64,000 nucleotides of DNA from Prochlorococcus sp. AG-347-J06 (GCA_003281525.1 QCBT01000002.1:1-64000), one strand, 5' to 3'. Positions 42,999 through 53,796 are shown, numbered from the stretch's first letter. Notes: generated by a model from the letters alone, not told the origin. Numbers and translations: made by a program.

Positions 42999-44188
42999 TA
43001 TGCATTTGGAGATGGCCAAATGTCTCTTACCATAGTTAATAAAACTTGAGCCTCATCATATCTTTCTGAATGCGTTTTACCATTTAATAAAAATGTGATG
43101 TGAGCCATTTTTCTTCCCAGAATTTCACGAGATTTGCCATAACAATGAATATTAGAACCCTTAATTTCAGATAACATTTTAATTCTGGTTTCCATTGAGA
43201 TTGAAAAATTCTTTCTTAATCCCAGTAAATTTATCATAATTGCTCCTTCACAGTTCATTTTAATTTCAGGCGGCATTATCCCAGAAGAAATGCAAACATA
43301 TTGATCAAACTGACTTGAAGTGCAAGCCTCAATAGAAAAATGAGCTGAGTTATGTGTTCTAGGAGCAATTTCATTAATTAAAAGACCATTATCTCCATAG
43401 AAGAATTCAATAGCTAAAACTCCAACATAATTAAGTTCATTGACTATTGAAGAGAATATATTTATTGCAAATAAGTTCAAATCATATTCATTTATTCCAG
43501 GTGCAAGAACCCAATCACAAACGTGGTTTGATTGGAATGTCTCAACTATTGGAAAGAATCTTATCTTACCGGTCCTATCTCTGGAACCAACAAGTGCCAG
43601 TTCTTTTTCATACTCTATCCATTCTTCTATTAACCATTCATCAGAATTATTCTCTGATAAAAAAGAATCTAAATCTTCTCTTGTCTTTATTTTTTTGTTC
43701 CCTTTACCGTCATATCCACCTTTATTTGATTTTGCCATTAGAGGAAAAGTCCAATTTTTGATTTCCTCATCCGAGAGATTTTTAAAATCTTCAATACTTA
43801 TCCATTTTGGACAGGGAATATTCATTCTATCGATTAATTTTTTTTGAGAAAACCTATCTACTAATGGCTTAATTGCATTAAGGCTTGGAACAAAAATATC
43901 GTTATTGCCAATTAAATTTAATTTATCAATTTTTATCCATTCATTTTCAAAAATTATTTTTTCACACTCATTAATTAATGATTTATTACCTCTTATCTTT
44001 AAAGGATCAGCTTCTATGACATGATCTGCTTTTGAACCAGCAGGATCATCACAAGATTTTGTTTGCACGCATACTTCTAAATCTCTTTTTTTTGCTGCCT
44101 CGGTTAACATCAATGCCAGTTGACCACCTCCAATTATTCCTAGGGAATAATTTTTCTTAATATCGTTTATATTTTTTTTTAAACTCAT
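42998..44188 (-). CDS. purK: 5-(carboxyamino)imidazole ribonucleotide synthase
   Basis: 396 aa ATP-grasp enzyme of purine synthesis that carboxylates AIR. GIIGGGQLALMLTEAAKKRD at the N-terminus, DPAGSKADHVIEADP, the ATP-grasp region MAKSNKGGYDGKGNKKIKTR (about 151-170) and the metal site INEIAPRTHNSAHFSIEACT are characteristic. It is convergent with the 6S RNA, whose T-run overlaps the purK stop, and divergent from aroB. Confidence 0.96.
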   Translation of the reverse strand: MSLKKNINDIKKNYSLGIIGGGQLALMLTEAAKKRDLEVCVQTKSCDDPAGSKADHVIEADPLKIRGNKSLINECEKIIFENEWIKIDKLNLIGNNDIFVPSLNAIKPLVDRFSQKKLIDRMNIPCPKWISIEDFKNLSDEEIKNWTFPLMAKSNKGGYDGKGNKKIKTREDLDSFLSENNSDEWLIEEWIEYEKELALVGSRDRTGKIRFFPIVETFQSNHVCDWVLAPGINEYDLNLFAINIFSSIVNELNYVGVLAIEFFYGDNGLLINEIAPRTHNSAHFSIEACTSSQFDQYVCISSGIMPPEIKMNCEGAIMINLLGLRKNFSISMETRIKMLSEIKGSNIHCYGKSREILGRKMAHITFLLNGKTHSERYDEAQVLLTMVRDIWPSPNA

Positions 44189-44313
44189 AGCATGATTTTA
44201 TTACCATTTCTAATTCTTAACAACTGAATTTTTAAGTATCTAGAGCTTAGATTTTGCTAATATATAAAATATTTAATACCAAATATTTATAAATTTTAAC
44301 TAGGTAATCAATT

Positions 44314-45405
44314 GTGAATAAGAGAAAAATATTAGTCCCATTAGGTGATAAGTCATACGAAGTAACATTAGAAGCAGGGATACTGAATAATATCAGCGAA
44401 GAACTTTTAAAAATTGGAATAACAAAGAATAGAAAAATACTTGTGATATCAAATGAAGAAATATCAAATTTGTATGGTGAAAAATTCTTAAATAATTTAA
44501 AAGATAATCAATACCAGGCCAAAATGTTCCTTATCAAGGCTGGAGAATCATATAAAAGCTTAAAAACCTTAAGTGAAATATATGATGTAGCATTTGAATT
44601 TGGCTTAGATAGAAATTCAATAATTATTGCCCTTGGAGGAGGAATCGTTGGAGATGTAAGTGGTTTTGCTGCTGCGACTTGGCTTAGAGGTATCGAATAT
44701 ATTCAGATTCCGACAACATTATTATCAATGGTTGATTCATCTGTGGGAGGAAAAACAGGAGTAAATCATCCAAAAGGTAAGAATTTAATTGGAGCTTTCA
44801 ATCAACCTAAAGCAGTTTTTATTGATCCAGAAACTTTAAAAAGTTTGCCCAAAAGAGAATTTAGTGCAGGCATGGCCGAAGTAATAAAATACGGAGTAAT
44901 AAGAGATAAAGAACTTTTCGAATACTTAGAAATTGAAAAAAACAAAAATGAACTTATAAATCTCAAAAATGAATATCTAATTAAAATAATTAATAGTTCA
45001 ATTGAAACAAAGTCTCATGTTGTTTCTCAAGACGAACATGAAAATGGTGTTAGAGCAATATTGAATTATGGTCATTCTTTTGGTCACGTTATTGAAAATT
45101 TATGTGGATACGGCAAATTTCTGCATGGTGAGGCAATATCAATTGGTATGAATATTGCGGGGAAAATAGCAATTGAAAAAGGGTTATGGTCTAAAGAAGA
45201 ATTAGAGAGGCAGCGAATTCTCTTAGAGAGTTATGATCTTCCTACCGAGATCCCCAAAATAAATAAAGAAGACGTTCTAACAATACTTATGGGCGATAAA
45301 AAAGTTCGTGATGGCAGAATGAGATTTATATTACCGAAAGAAATTGGTAGTGTAGATATATATGATGACATAGAAGATTCATTATTTTTAAAGTTTTTTT
45401 CTTAA
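44314..45405 (+). CDS. aroB: 3-dehydroquinate synthase
   Basis: 363 aa from GTG. NAD and metal motifs are present: [20 protein letters not shown] (about 109-128), [20 protein letters not shown] (about 140-159), [11 protein letters not shown], and [13 protein letters not shown]. It makes dehydroquinate from DAHP in the shikimate pathway. The stop overlaps the end of the convergent MidA-like gene by 4 bp. Confidence 0.97.
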   Translation: MNKRKILVPLGDKSYEVTLEAGILNNISEELLKIGITKNRKILVISNEEISNLYGEKFLNNLKDNQYQAKMFLIKAGESYKSLKTLSEIYDVAFEFGLDRNSIIIALGGGIVGDVSGFAAATWLRGIEYIQIPTTLLSMVDSSVGGKTGVNHPKGKNLIGAFNQPKAVFIDPETLKSLPKREFSAGMAEVIKYGVIRDKELFEYLEIEKNKNELINLKNEYLIKIINSSIETKSHVVSQDEHENGVRAILNYGHSFGHVIENLCGYGKFLHGEAISIGMNIAGKIAIEKGLWSKEELERQRILLESYDLPTEIPKINKEDVLTILMGDKKVRDGRMRFILPKEIGSVDIYDDIEDSLFLKFFS

Positions 45406-46592
45406 CGCAAACAGGTTGAATTTATATTCATTTTCTTCTCATTAAACTTTTTAAAAACAAACCACTTAAAATCACCTAAACAAACAGGATCTACGAGTCT
45501 AAGTAATGCCTCTCTTCTTAAAAGAGCATTTGATAAATTCTCCTTAAATTCTTTCTGAATCCCATAAAGTCTCTCTGCCAATCCAAGCGCCAACAAAGCC
45601 TCTCCTTGTTTAGTTATTCCATCAGTATTAAATCCAAGAGTCTCAGCATCATTAATTAAAGTTTCTATGCATACATGAGATGTTAAATCGCAATTTCCAG
45701 GAGAATCCAGGACATTATTCTTCATTTTTTGATTTTCATATGAAACTATCGTCCCATCAGAATTCTTATAGTTATAGTATTTTTTAGCTTCTTTAGCGTA
45801 ATCAATTATCAATAAAATACCATTATTGATTTTCCCATAAATAGCCTCTAACCATTTTGAGTTATCTACATGCCATTCTGTCGTCCATCCTTCAAGAGCA
45901 TCTTCAGGCGGAATAGTTATTCCCAACTCACTTTTAGCAAGTTCAAAACTTTTTTCCAATTCACGTGTAATTGGCATTTTATCAAAAAATAATTTATGAG
46001 ATTTTTTGTCTATAGAAACTGCTTGTCGAATTAATTTTCCCTTTGAGAAGGTTATTCTCTCTACTGGCAAAGCATCCAAAACCTCATTTGCTAGAACTAT
46101 TCCATTTATATTATTTTCCTCTACTTCATCCAAACCTTTCCATAAAATATCAATACCTAAGTTCAAAAATTCCTCCAATTTATTTTTTTGTTTTTCTACC
46201 ATCCCTTCATTAGGTTCAATAATTACAAAAGAAACTCCTTCTAAAAAATTCTTGCTGTTTTCTAAAAAATATTTAATTAATCCACTCATAAAGCTTCCAT
46301 CTCCAGCTCCAAATTCCGTTACAGATAATTTCTGATTAGATAAAAAACTACTTTTGAACTGAATCAACCAATCTTCTATTTGTTTACCAACCAAAAAAGC
46401 AAAATCATCAGATAAAGATGGCGATGTGACAAAATCTCCTCGAACGCCTAACTCAGCTTTACCGCTGCCGTAATAACCATTAATAGGATCATTTAATGCA
46501 AAATTCATAAAGTCATAAAAACTTATAGTCCCACCCATTTTTATTATTTTTTTTACTAACCAATCTGGATTATTCGCGGGTAAGCTATTCAT
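45402..46592 (-). CDS. SAM-dependent methyltransferase, MidA/NDUFAF7 (DUF185) family
   Basis: 396 aa. The block [20 protein letters not shown] then [20 protein letters not shown], the SAM motif [19 protein letters not shown] (about 90-108), and [15 protein letters not shown] are family hallmarks. Mitochondrial NDUFAF7 dimethylates an arginine of complex I subunit NDUFS2, so a role in NDH-1 assembly is possible (inference). It is divergent from the TPM-domain gene. Confidence 0.9.
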   Translation of the reverse strand: MNSLPANNPDWLVKKIIKMGGTISFYDFMNFALNDPINGYYGSGKAELGVRGDFVTSPSLSDDFAFLVGKQIEDWLIQFKSSFLSNQKLSVTEFGAGDGSFMSGLIKYFLENSKNFLEGVSFVIIEPNEGMVEKQKNKLEEFLNLGIDILWKGLDEVEENNINGIVLANEVLDALPVERITFSKGKLIRQAVSIDKKSHKLFFDKMPITRELEKSFELAKSELGITIPPEDALEGWTTEWHVDNSKWLEAIYGKINNGILLIIDYAKEAKKYYNYKNSDGTIVSYENQKMKNNVLDSPGNCDLTSHVCIETLINDAETLGFNTDGITKQGEALLALGLAERLYGIQKEFKENLSNALLRREALLRLVDPVCLGDFKWFVFKKFNEKKMNINSTCLR

Positions 46593-46623
46593 CGGCGAAA
46601 ATATAAAGAAACAAAACTTATTT

Positions 46624-47421
46624 ATGCCTTCAAAGATTAACTATTTATTAGGAATATTTCTATCTATATTAGTTTTAATTTCACATAAACCTGTTTTCGC
46701 TATAAATAATCCAAATCTCCTACCAGAAGAAAAAACACCAGTAATTGATTTAGCTAAAACATTAAGCCCTAATCAGAAAAAATCTTTAGAGGAAAAGCTC
46801 AACAATCTAGAAATTGAAAGTGGATGGAAAATCAAATATTTATCTCAGTTTGAAAGTTCACCTGGTAGTGCAATAAAGGACTATTGGGATTTAGATGAGA
46901 CAAGTTTGTTGATAGTGGCAGATCCTAGAGGGGGAAATTTGCTGAACTTTAACGTAGGAGAGGCTTATTTTAATTTTATGCCAAGGTTGTTTTGGGTTGA
47001 ACTTCAAACAAGATTTGGCAACCAATACTATGTTAAAGATCACGGTGAGGATGGTGCAGTATTAGATGCAATTGATTCAGTAAAGATTTGTCTCGAAAGA
47101 GGAGGATGCCAAGTTGTCCCTGGCCTACCCAAAGAGCAATATGTATGGACTTTATGTACATCGATTCTTGGAGGTTTAGTAGCAGGTTTTGCATCTGCCC
47201 CAAGAAAAGAAGGTCAAGTCATTTCAATTGGATTTTTAGCTCTTCTCTCTCCTTTATGGGGAATGTTATTTGGAATTTTTGGTTTGGCACCGATAATATC
47301 CAGAACAAATGATTTACTACCTTTATTTAAAAATGGTTTAGCTTTTACAGCCGCAGGAATTGCGGGTTATATCTTGTCTCAAACATTATTTTCAAGATAT
47401 GAAAAGCCCAAAAACACTTAA
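46624..47421 (+). CDS. TPM-domain protein, Psb32-like
   Basis: 265 aa. It has a signal anchor (LLGIFLSILVLISHKPVFA). The TPM domain (about 37-165) has TPVIDLAKTLSPNQKKSLEE, LLIVADPRGGNLLNFNVGEA and VLDAIDSVKICLERGG. Three C-terminal helices follow (about 178-260). This domain occurs in plant TLP18.3 and cyanobacterial Psb32, which help photosystem II repair. The extra C-terminal membrane part is typical of cyanobacterial forms. The precise role is inferred. Confidence 0.8.
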   Translation: MPSKINYLLGIFLSILVLISHKPVFAINNPNLLPEEKTPVIDLAKTLSPNQKKSLEEKLNNLEIESGWKIKYLSQFESSPGSAIKDYWDLDETSLLIVADPRGGNLLNFNVGEAYFNFMPRLFWVELQTRFGNQYYVKDHGEDGAVLDAIDSVKICLERGGCQVVPGLPKEQYVWTLCTSILGGLVAGFASAPRKEGQVISIGFLALLSPLWGMLFGIFGLAPIISRTNDLLPLFKNGLAFTAAGIAGYILSQTLFSRYEKPKNT

Positions 47422-47444
47422 AATATGATCAGAGATATTTAATC

Positions 47445-48278
47445 CTAAAAAAATTTATCTTCTTCACGAAGAACACCAGACTCTGAATACCATCGATGAG
47501 AAACATGACTTAATCCCTTCTTTTCAAACTCAATCCATGAAAAGTTAATTAGCAATTTCCCATCTTCATCAGTTTTATATCTTGGAACTACAGCAGTGTT
47601 GAAATAAATTGTTCCTTTGCTATCAATTTTAAACATCTCTCTTAAACCAAGATTTCTTTTAAGCCGGTTGTGCATATGACCAAAAATTACAAGATCAACT
47701 TTTCTTCTCTTTTGTATTTGAGAAATAGCCACAGACAAATCTCTATCTCCCCAATCTAATGAGGGTAATTTCCAGTCTTTCCCACAAATGCTTTTAGGTT
47801 CTGAACCTAAACCCGAAGGACCAGCATGAGACATAATTATTAAAGGTATACCTTCCACAGTCTCTTCTGAACATTTGATAATTTTATTTATTGAATCTTG
47901 TTCGGTTATAGGTCCATAAACACCTTTAACTTCTTTCGAAAGATAATAGCCGCCGCCAGAACTACATGGTCTAGCAGACAATAAATTTATTTGATTATTA
48001 AAAACTTTCAAATCCCATGCACAATATTTTTCACCAAGAACACGTATCTGCTTTGAAAGAGTTTCGCCTGTAGAATCTTTCCCTCTATCATGATTTCCTA
48101 AAATGACAAAAGTAGGAATTTTGATCTCATTGATTTTTTTAATTATTTTGACACTTCCATCAGAAATATCACCAACAAATAAAACAATATTTGGTTTGAT
48201 AATCGATAAAACTTTCAAGTCTAATTCAGACCATTGACCATGACAGTCACCAACAATAGCAATTTTTAAATTTGTCAG
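47445..48278 (-). CDS. calcineurin-type metallophosphoesterase, start upstream of ORF-track call
   Basis: The track starts at 48218, but upstream in the same open frame lie the codons for KIAIVGDCHGQWSELDLKVL, which contain the first metal motif GDxHG. The protein must therefore begin earlier, after the in-frame TAA just upstream; available start codons there are only CTG at 48278 or ATT nearby. Other metal motifs are VGDISDG, ILGNHDRG, MSHAGPSG and FGHMHNR. About 277 aa. The substrate is unknown. Divergent from nadA, which shows the same start problem. Confidence 0.85.
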   Translation of the reverse strand: MTNLKIAIVGDCHGQWSELDLKVLSIIKPNIVLFVGDISDGSVKIIKKINEIKIPTFVILGNHDRGKDSTGETLSKQIRVLGEKYCAWDLKVFNNQINLLSARPCSSGGGYYLSKEVKGVYGPITEQDSINKIIKCSEETVEGIPLIIMSHAGPSGLGSEPKSICGKDWKLPSLDWGDRDLSVAISQIQKRRKVDLVIFGHMHNRLKRNLGLREMFKIDSKGTIYFNTAVVPRYKTDEDGKLLINFSWIEFEKKGLSHVSHRWYSESGVLREEDKFF

Positions 48279-48327
48279 AATTTTTTCTGTTTAAAGGCAT
48301 ATAATCTATTTAGAGATATTCTAAATC

Positions 48328-49296
48328 CTGACCAGTATAACTTCTACTGCAAAACAGAAATCAGTTCAAAATGAAGAGGATTTGATTTCTGAAATAAAGG
48401 AGCGTTGCAAAAAAGCTAATGCAATTATTCTTGCGCACTATTATCAAGCTCCAGAGATTCAGGAAATTGCAGATTTTATTGGCGATTCATTAGATCTATC
48501 TAGGAAAGCTGCAAATAATGACGCAGATATAATAATTTTTTGCGGTGTGCACTTTATGGCCGAAACTGCAAAAATACTTAGCCCTAATAAAACAGTCCTA
48601 TTACCAGATATTGACGCAGGATGCTCATTAGCAGACGATTGTCCTTCAGATAAATTTCAAAAATTCAGGGAAGAGAATCCAGATCACTATGTCGTAAGTT
48701 ATATAAATTGCACTGCAGAAGTAAAAGCTCAAAGTGATCTGATATGTACAAGCAGTAATGCAGTCTCATTAATTAAAAAGATACCAGAAGATAAAAAGAT
48801 AATATTTGCACCAGATCAAAATCTTGGGAGATGGGTACAGAAAAATTCTGGAAGAGATCTTAAATTATGGCCTGGCAGCTGCATTGTTCATGAATCATTT
48901 AGTGAAGAAGCACTTCTAAAATTAAAATATCAAAATCCAGGATCAAAAGTCATTGCTCATCCTGAATGTAGTCAAAATTTACTAATTCTCTCAGACTTTA
49001 TTGGATCAACAAGTAAGCTGCTTGATTTCGTAAGTAAAGATACATCTAAAACTTACATGGTGTTAACTGAACCTGGAATAATCCACCAAATGAAGAAGAA
49101 AGAACCTAACAAAAATTTTATTGAAGTCCCCGACATTGAAGGTTGTAAATGTAACGAGTGTCCATATATGAAATTAAATACCTTAGAAAAAATTCTTAAT
49201 TGTTTAAAAAATAATTCCCCATCTATCGAACTAGACCCAGAGATAATAAGAAGAGCCTATGTTCCGATAAAGAGAATGCTGGATATGAGTAATTAA
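48328..49296 (+). CDS. nadA: quinolinate synthase
   Basis: NadA condenses iminoaspartate with DHAP to make quinolinate for NAD. ILAHYYQAPEIQEIADFIGD, INCTAEVKAQSDLICTSSNA, AHPECSQNLL and CKCNECPYM carry the substrate residues and the three 4Fe-4S cysteines. The track starts at TTG 48382; the open frame extends to CTG at 48328 (TSITSTAKQKSVQNEED), just after an in-frame TAA, and family N-termini favour the longer form (322 aa). It is convergent with the Ctp gene, stops overlapping by 4 bp. Confidence 0.95.
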   Translation: MTSITSTAKQKSVQNEEDLISEIKERCKKANAIILAHYYQAPEIQEIADFIGDSLDLSRKAANNDADIIIFCGVHFMAETAKILSPNKTVLLPDIDAGCSLADDCPSDKFQKFREENPDHYVVSYINCTAEVKAQSDLICTSSNAVSLIKKIPEDKKIIFAPDQNLGRWVQKNSGRDLKLWPGSCIVHESFSEEALLKLKYQNPGSKVIAHPECSQNLLILSDFIGSTSKLLDFVSKDTSKTYMVLTEPGIIHQMKKKEPNKNFIEVPDIEGCKCNECPYMKLNTLEKILNCLKNNSPSIELDPEIIRRAYVPIKRMLDMSN

Positions 49297-50612
49297 TTTA
49301 ACGCAAATACCTGATCTTTTTTATTAATTTTTAGGAATGCATTAAGGTTTGTGGTGTCGGGCTTAAATTCGCTTATCTGATTCTTTCTATTAATTATATT
49401 TATTAGCTCTTTTTCTCCAGCTCTATATTGTTTATCTTTTCTAGTTCCTATCTCTCTTTGAAGTATAGGGTTTATATTCATTCTTACTTCTATGTCTGGA
49501 ATAATTCCAGATTTGTTTATATCAGTGCCGTTCGGAGTTAAATACTTAGCAACTGTAACAGTTAGACCTGAACCATCAACTAATGTTCTCATAGATTGAA
49601 CTAAACCTTTACCAAACGTTTTCTTCCCAACTAATTTTCCTCTTTTGTTATCCTTTATTGCACCAGATACTATTTCACTAGCACTAGCAGAGCCCTCATT
49701 AACTAAGACAACTAAGGGCTTTTTTGTTAGAGCTTGACCGTTTCCTTTTTTTGTTTCTTTTAAACCATCTTTACTTACTGTACTTACTATTACTCCTTTG
49801 TTAATGAAGTGCCTTGAGATATCAATGCTTGATTCTAATAAACCTCCAGGATTACTTCTCAAGTCAAGAACATATCCTGCGACCTTTTTTGTTTCTAAAT
49901 CGTTAATAGCATCTCTAGTCTCTTTTGATGCATTTGCATTAAATTGTTTAATTCTTACATAGCCAATTAATAAGCCGTTATTGGTTTGATTGACTTTACT
50001 TGATACAGATTTTATTTCAATTTTTTCTCTTGATAAAATCTTAAAAAAGGATTTAGAACCTCTAAGAATTTCAAGCTTTACTTTAGTACCTCTTTGTCCT
50101 CTTATTAATTTCACGGCCTCCTCAATATTCATACCTTCAGTAGAAATATCATCTATGGATAATATTTGATCTCTAGCTTTAATTCCAGCATCAAATGCAG
50201 GGGTGCCCTCTATGGGAGAAATAATTATTAAATCATCAGATTCTTTATCTTTAACTATTTGGATACCAACTCCAGTTAATTCACCAGAGGTATCGATTCT
50301 CATTTGATTAAATTCCTTAGGTTCTAAAAATCTTGTATAAGAATCATTTAAGTTAGAAAGCATATTTCTAATCGCATCATATGCTTCATTGCTATCTGAA
50401 TATTTTTTTGATAAAACTTCTTTTCTTAGATTAATCCAATTGGACTTTTGAAATTTGCCGCTTGAATCAAGAAAATCTCTATATACAATTTGCCAAACAT
50501 GATCAATTACTTCTTTATAACTATTATTTAAAACTGTTGCCTCTGCAAAATTATTTAAAAATAGTCCAGAAAAGGATGTCGCAAATAAAAATATATATTT
50601 TTTTTTAAGCAA
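49293..50612 (-). CDS. carboxyl-terminal processing protease (S41)
   Basis: 439 aa. A signal peptide (IFLFATSFSGLFLNNFAEA) precedes the mature protein, with a PDZ domain (about 105-190, with GVGIQIVKDKESDDLIIISP) and the S41 catalytic domain: Ser in EGSASASEIVSGAI (about 311) and Lys in KKTFGKGLVQ (about 335). Cyanobacteria have several Ctp proteins; CtpA matures D1 in the lumen. Which paralogue this is cannot be settled here. Divergent stretch upstream is AT-rich. Confidence 0.93.
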   Translation of the reverse strand: MLKKKYIFLFATSFSGLFLNNFAEATVLNNSYKEVIDHVWQIVYRDFLDSSGKFQKSNWINLRKEVLSKKYSDSNEAYDAIRNMLSNLNDSYTRFLEPKEFNQMRIDTSGELTGVGIQIVKDKESDDLIIISPIEGTPAFDAGIKARDQILSIDDISTEGMNIEEAVKLIRGQRGTKVKLEILRGSKSFFKILSREKIEIKSVSSKVNQTNNGLLIGYVRIKQFNANASKETRDAINDLETKKVAGYVLDLRSNPGGLLESSIDISRHFINKGVIVSTVSKDGLKETKKGNGQALTKKPLVVLVNEGSASASEIVSGAIKDNKRGKLVGKKTFGKGLVQSMRTLVDGSGLTVTVAKYLTPNGTDINKSGIIPDIEVRMNINPILQREIGTRKDKQYRAGEKELINIINRKNQISEFKPDTTNLNAFLKINKKDQVFALN

Positions 50613-50688
50613 TTTTCTTATATTTAAATAATTCGATATTTTTTATTATAAAAAGAATTTATTTATAATTCAGAATTTTGACAAATCC

Positions 50689-51906
50689 TTAAGGATCAAT
50701 CCACTTCCCATCATCCTTAATAAGTTGGATTAAAGCATTAACCCCCTCATCTTCAGGTACTCTTTTTATCTCTTCTTTCCTTCTATATAAGGCAATAGTT
50801 CCTTTACCTTTCCCAACATAACCATAATCAGCATCTGCCATTTCTCCTGGTCCATTAACAATACATCCCATTATTGCTATATCTAAACCCGTTAAATGTG
50901 AGGTGGCGTTCCTAACTTTATCTACAACTTCTTCTAGATTGAAAAGTGTTCTACCACAACTAGGGCAACTGATGTATTCAACCATTGTTTTTCTTAATCC
51001 TAAAGATTGCAAAATTGAATAGCACACTGGTATTTCCTTTTCTGGAGCTTCTGTTAAGGAAACCCTGATGGTATCTCCTAATCCCTCTGCTAAAAGCGTT
51101 CCAATTCCAGCAGTACTTTTAATCCTCCCATAATCACCATCTCCAGCTTCGGTCACTCCTAAATGTAAGGGATAGTTATATCCTTCTGAGTCAAGCCTAT
51201 CTGCAATCATTCTGTAAGCTGCCATCATGACCGGAGCCCTAGAAGCTTTCATAGAAATAATTATGTTATGAAAATCAAGCTCATCACAAATCTTGACGAA
51301 CTCCATCGCAGATTCTGTCATTCCCAATGGCGTATCTCCATAAGTAAAAAGCATCCTCTCAGATAGAGACCCATGATTAACTCCAATCCTTAGAGCTTTG
51401 TTTTCAGCCTTTAAAACTTCAACTAAGGGGGTAAATCTTTTAAGTATTGTTTGCTTAATAGTTTCAAATTCCTCATCTGTATATTCAGTTCTTGTAGGGT
51501 CTGATTTTTCAAACACAAACAATCCAGGATTAATTCTTACTTTATCAACATGTTTTGCAACTTCCATTGCAATTTTCATACCATTATGGTGAACATCAGC
51601 CACCAAGGGAGTGTTGATATTATTTTCTAATAATTTTGCCTTTATATCTCCTACTGCTTTGGCATGTGCTAAGGAAGGGACAGTTAACCTTACTATTTCA
51701 CAGCCCACATCATGTAGTCTTTTGATAGCTAAGTAAGCATTTTCGACATCCATCGTATCTTCATTTATCATCGATTGAACTCTTACTGGATAATCACTTC
51801 CAATTGCTACATCACCCACCATTACTGTTCTAGTTATCCTTCTCTCAATATGAGTTGAATATCTTTTGGAGAGACTATTAACCTCTTTTGATTGAGTTAA
51901 TGACAT
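50689..51906 (-). CDS. ispG: 4-hydroxy-3-methylbut-2-enyl diphosphate synthase
   Basis: 405 aa. It catalyses a late MEP-pathway step, making HMBPP with a 4Fe-4S cluster. [20 protein letters not shown] near the N-terminus, [40 protein letters not shown] and the cluster cysteines in CPSCGRTLF and [20 protein letters not shown] are diagnostic. It is needed for carotenoids, phytol and quinones. Confidence 0.97.
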   Translation of the reverse strand: MSLTQSKEVNSLSKRYSTHIERRITRTVMVGDVAIGSDYPVRVQSMINEDTMDVENAYLAIKRLHDVGCEIVRLTVPSLAHAKAVGDIKAKLLENNINTPLVADVHHNGMKIAMEVAKHVDKVRINPGLFVFEKSDPTRTEYTDEEFETIKQTILKRFTPLVEVLKAENKALRIGVNHGSLSERMLFTYGDTPLGMTESAMEFVKICDELDFHNIIISMKASRAPVMMAAYRMIADRLDSEGYNYPLHLGVTEAGDGDYGRIKSTAGIGTLLAEGLGDTIRVSLTEAPEKEIPVCYSILQSLGLRKTMVEYISCPSCGRTLFNLEEVVDKVRNATSHLTGLDIAIMGCIVNGPGEMADADYGYVGKGKGTIALYRRKEEIKRVPEDEGVNALIQLIKDDGKWIDP

Positions 51907-51941
51907 TAAAATTCTTGATATTCAAAAAGGATTTCACTAAA

Positions 51942-52445
51942 TTATACGGCATATAGTTTACCACTTACATTCTCTAGGTCTTTCAAAGTTAGATGGTAAG
52001 GTTTATTGATTTCTTTTGAAGGAAATCTCAACAAATAAGATGGATGAAAAATTACCATAATTTCTCTCCCATCTTTTTTAATCCATTGACCTCTTAAATT
52101 ACTAATAGGATCTTTAACTTCTAAAATAGCTCTCATAGCAGTAGAACCAGTAAGTAATATGATTTTTGGATCAACAAGCTTTATTTGCTGTAATAACCAA
52201 GGTTTATGAATATTAATTTCTCTAGCAGTGGGTTTTCTATTATTTGGAGGACGACATTTAATTACATTACAAAAATAAACATCCTTCTTATGGTTAATCC
52301 CAGCTTGTATTAATAATTCTTTTAATAACTTACCAGATTTACCTACATAAGGTTTTCCTTCTAAATCTTCCTGTGCTCCAGGTGCCTCACCAATTATTAA
52401 CAAATCTGCAAATACACTTCCTCTTCCAATTACTAACCTTTTCAC
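51942..52445 (-). CDS. uracil-DNA glycosylase, family 4
   Basis: 167 aa, compact. GEAPGAQEDLEGKPYVGKSG (active-site loop, about 18-37), NVIKCRPPNNRKPTAREINI with the cluster-type cysteine, and FHPSYLLR are family 4 signatures. It removes uracil from deaminated DNA. Cysteines at C59 and C64 are seen, but the other two of a typical family 4 Fe-S cluster (N-terminal CxxC) are absent, so the cluster may be lost or the start may lie upstream. Confidence 0.85.
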   Translation of the reverse strand: MKRLVIGRGSVFADLLIIGEAPGAQEDLEGKPYVGKSGKLLKELLIQAGINHKKDVYFCNVIKCRPPNNRKPTAREINIHKPWLLQQIKLVDPKIILLTGSTAMRAILEVKDPISNLRGQWIKKDGREIMVIFHPSYLLRFPSKEINKPYHLTLKDLENVSGKLYAV

Positions 52446-52606
52446 CGAAAATAAAACTTTAAATATTTTTATCTTAAGAACTCAAAACATGAAAATAAAA
52501 TAGATTAAGAAAATGAACTAAATTTAACCATAGTGTGATAGTTTTATTTATTCTTAATTTATGCATTTGCCATTATTAAAAGTCATATTTGAAAAGTCAT
52601 AAATCA

Positions 52607-53785
52607 ATGAGTCAAGTTAATTTATCTGATCGGGCACTTTCAATTGAGCCTTCTCTTACATTGCAGATAAGTGCTAAAGCAAATCAATTATCTAAAGAAG
52701 GAGTAGATATTTGCAATTTAAGTGCAGGAGAACCTGATTTTGATGCCCCAAAAGAAGTTATAGAGGCTACAAGTAAAGCTATATTTGATGGATTCACAAA
52801 GTACGGGCCCGCAGCGGGGAATTTAGATCTCCGAAAAGCAATTGCAAATAAACTTCAAATTCAAAACGATTTAAATTATGAAGTTGAAAATGTAATGGTC
52901 ACAAATGGTGCTAAGCAAGCAATATATAATCTTTTCCAAGTCTTGTTAAATACTGGAGACGAAGTTATTATTCCTTCTCCATATTGGTTAAGTTATCCCC
53001 AGATGGTTAGATTGGCGGGTGGGAAGCCAATTTTTACAAATTCCTCTGCAAGAGATGGATTCAAAATAAATATAGAAGATTTGAAGTCTAAAATCTCTTC
53101 AAAAACTAAATTTATAATTATCAATTCTCCCAATAACCCTACTGGAAGAGTTATGTCAAAGGAAGAATTATTGCAAATTGCCGATTTAGCTAGAGAAAAT
53201 CCCAATATCAATATTCTTTCTGATGAGATTTACGAACTAATCCTTAAAAAAGAATTTAAACACTACAGTTTATCTTCATTAGCAAATGACTTAAAAAATA
53301 GGATTTTTATAATAAATGGATTTGCGAAAGGATGGGCTATGACTGGCTGGAGGATAGGTTATTTAGTAGGTCCCAAAGATGTAATCAAAGCTTCCTCAGC
53401 ATTACAAAGTCAAAGTACAAGTAATGTTTGCTCTTTTGTTCAAAAAGGTGCTTTAGAGGCTTTAAAAATTAATAATGAGTTTTTCTCAATGATAAATAGC
53501 CATTATGATCACAGAAGAAGACTTCTCTATGAGGGCCTTAACAATATAAATGGGATTTATATTGAAGAACCTAATGGAGCATTTTACGCATTTCCAAAAT
53601 TACCTAACTCCTCAATTACTTCTATCGATTTCTGCAATAAAGCTCTTCAAGATTACGGATTAGTTGTTGTACCTGGAAAAGCTTTTGGGGATGATCAATG
53701 TGTAAGAATATCTTGTGCAGCTTCAGAAATAAAAATAAAAGATGGACTGCAAAGGTTTGAAAAAGCAATCTCTGAATACTATTAA
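52607..53785 (+). CDS. aspC: class I aspartate/aromatic aminotransferase
   Basis: I prefer ATG at 52607 (MSQVNLSDRALSIEPSLTLQ, 392 aa) to the TTG at 52589 in the track. The PLP-binding Lys lies in NGFAKGWAMTGWRIGYLVG; NSPNNPTGRVMSKEEL and LSDEIYELIL are also present. The family makes aspartate from oxaloacetate and glutamate. Divergent from the UDG gene and followed by phnD with an 11-bp gap. Confidence 0.93.
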   Translation: MSQVNLSDRALSIEPSLTLQISAKANQLSKEGVDICNLSAGEPDFDAPKEVIEATSKAIFDGFTKYGPAAGNLDLRKAIANKLQIQNDLNYEVENVMVTNGAKQAIYNLFQVLLNTGDEVIIPSPYWLSYPQMVRLAGGKPIFTNSSARDGFKINIEDLKSKISSKTKFIIINSPNNPTGRVMSKEELLQIADLARENPNINILSDEIYELILKKEFKHYSLSSLANDLKNRIFIINGFAKGWAMTGWRIGYLVGPKDVIKASSALQSQSTSNVCSFVQKGALEALKINNEFFSMINSHYDHRRRLLYEGLNNINGIYIEEPNGAFYAFPKLPNSSITSIDFCNKALQDYGLVVVPGKAFGDDQCVRISCAASEIKIKDGLQRFEKAISEYY

Positions 53786-53796
53786 TTTACCAAGTT

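Noticed and set aside
42841-43035. 64-aa plus-strand ORF over the 6S RNA region
   Set aside because: The sequence is explained by a long RNA hairpin, the peptide has no recognisable family, and the frame runs into purK on the other strand.
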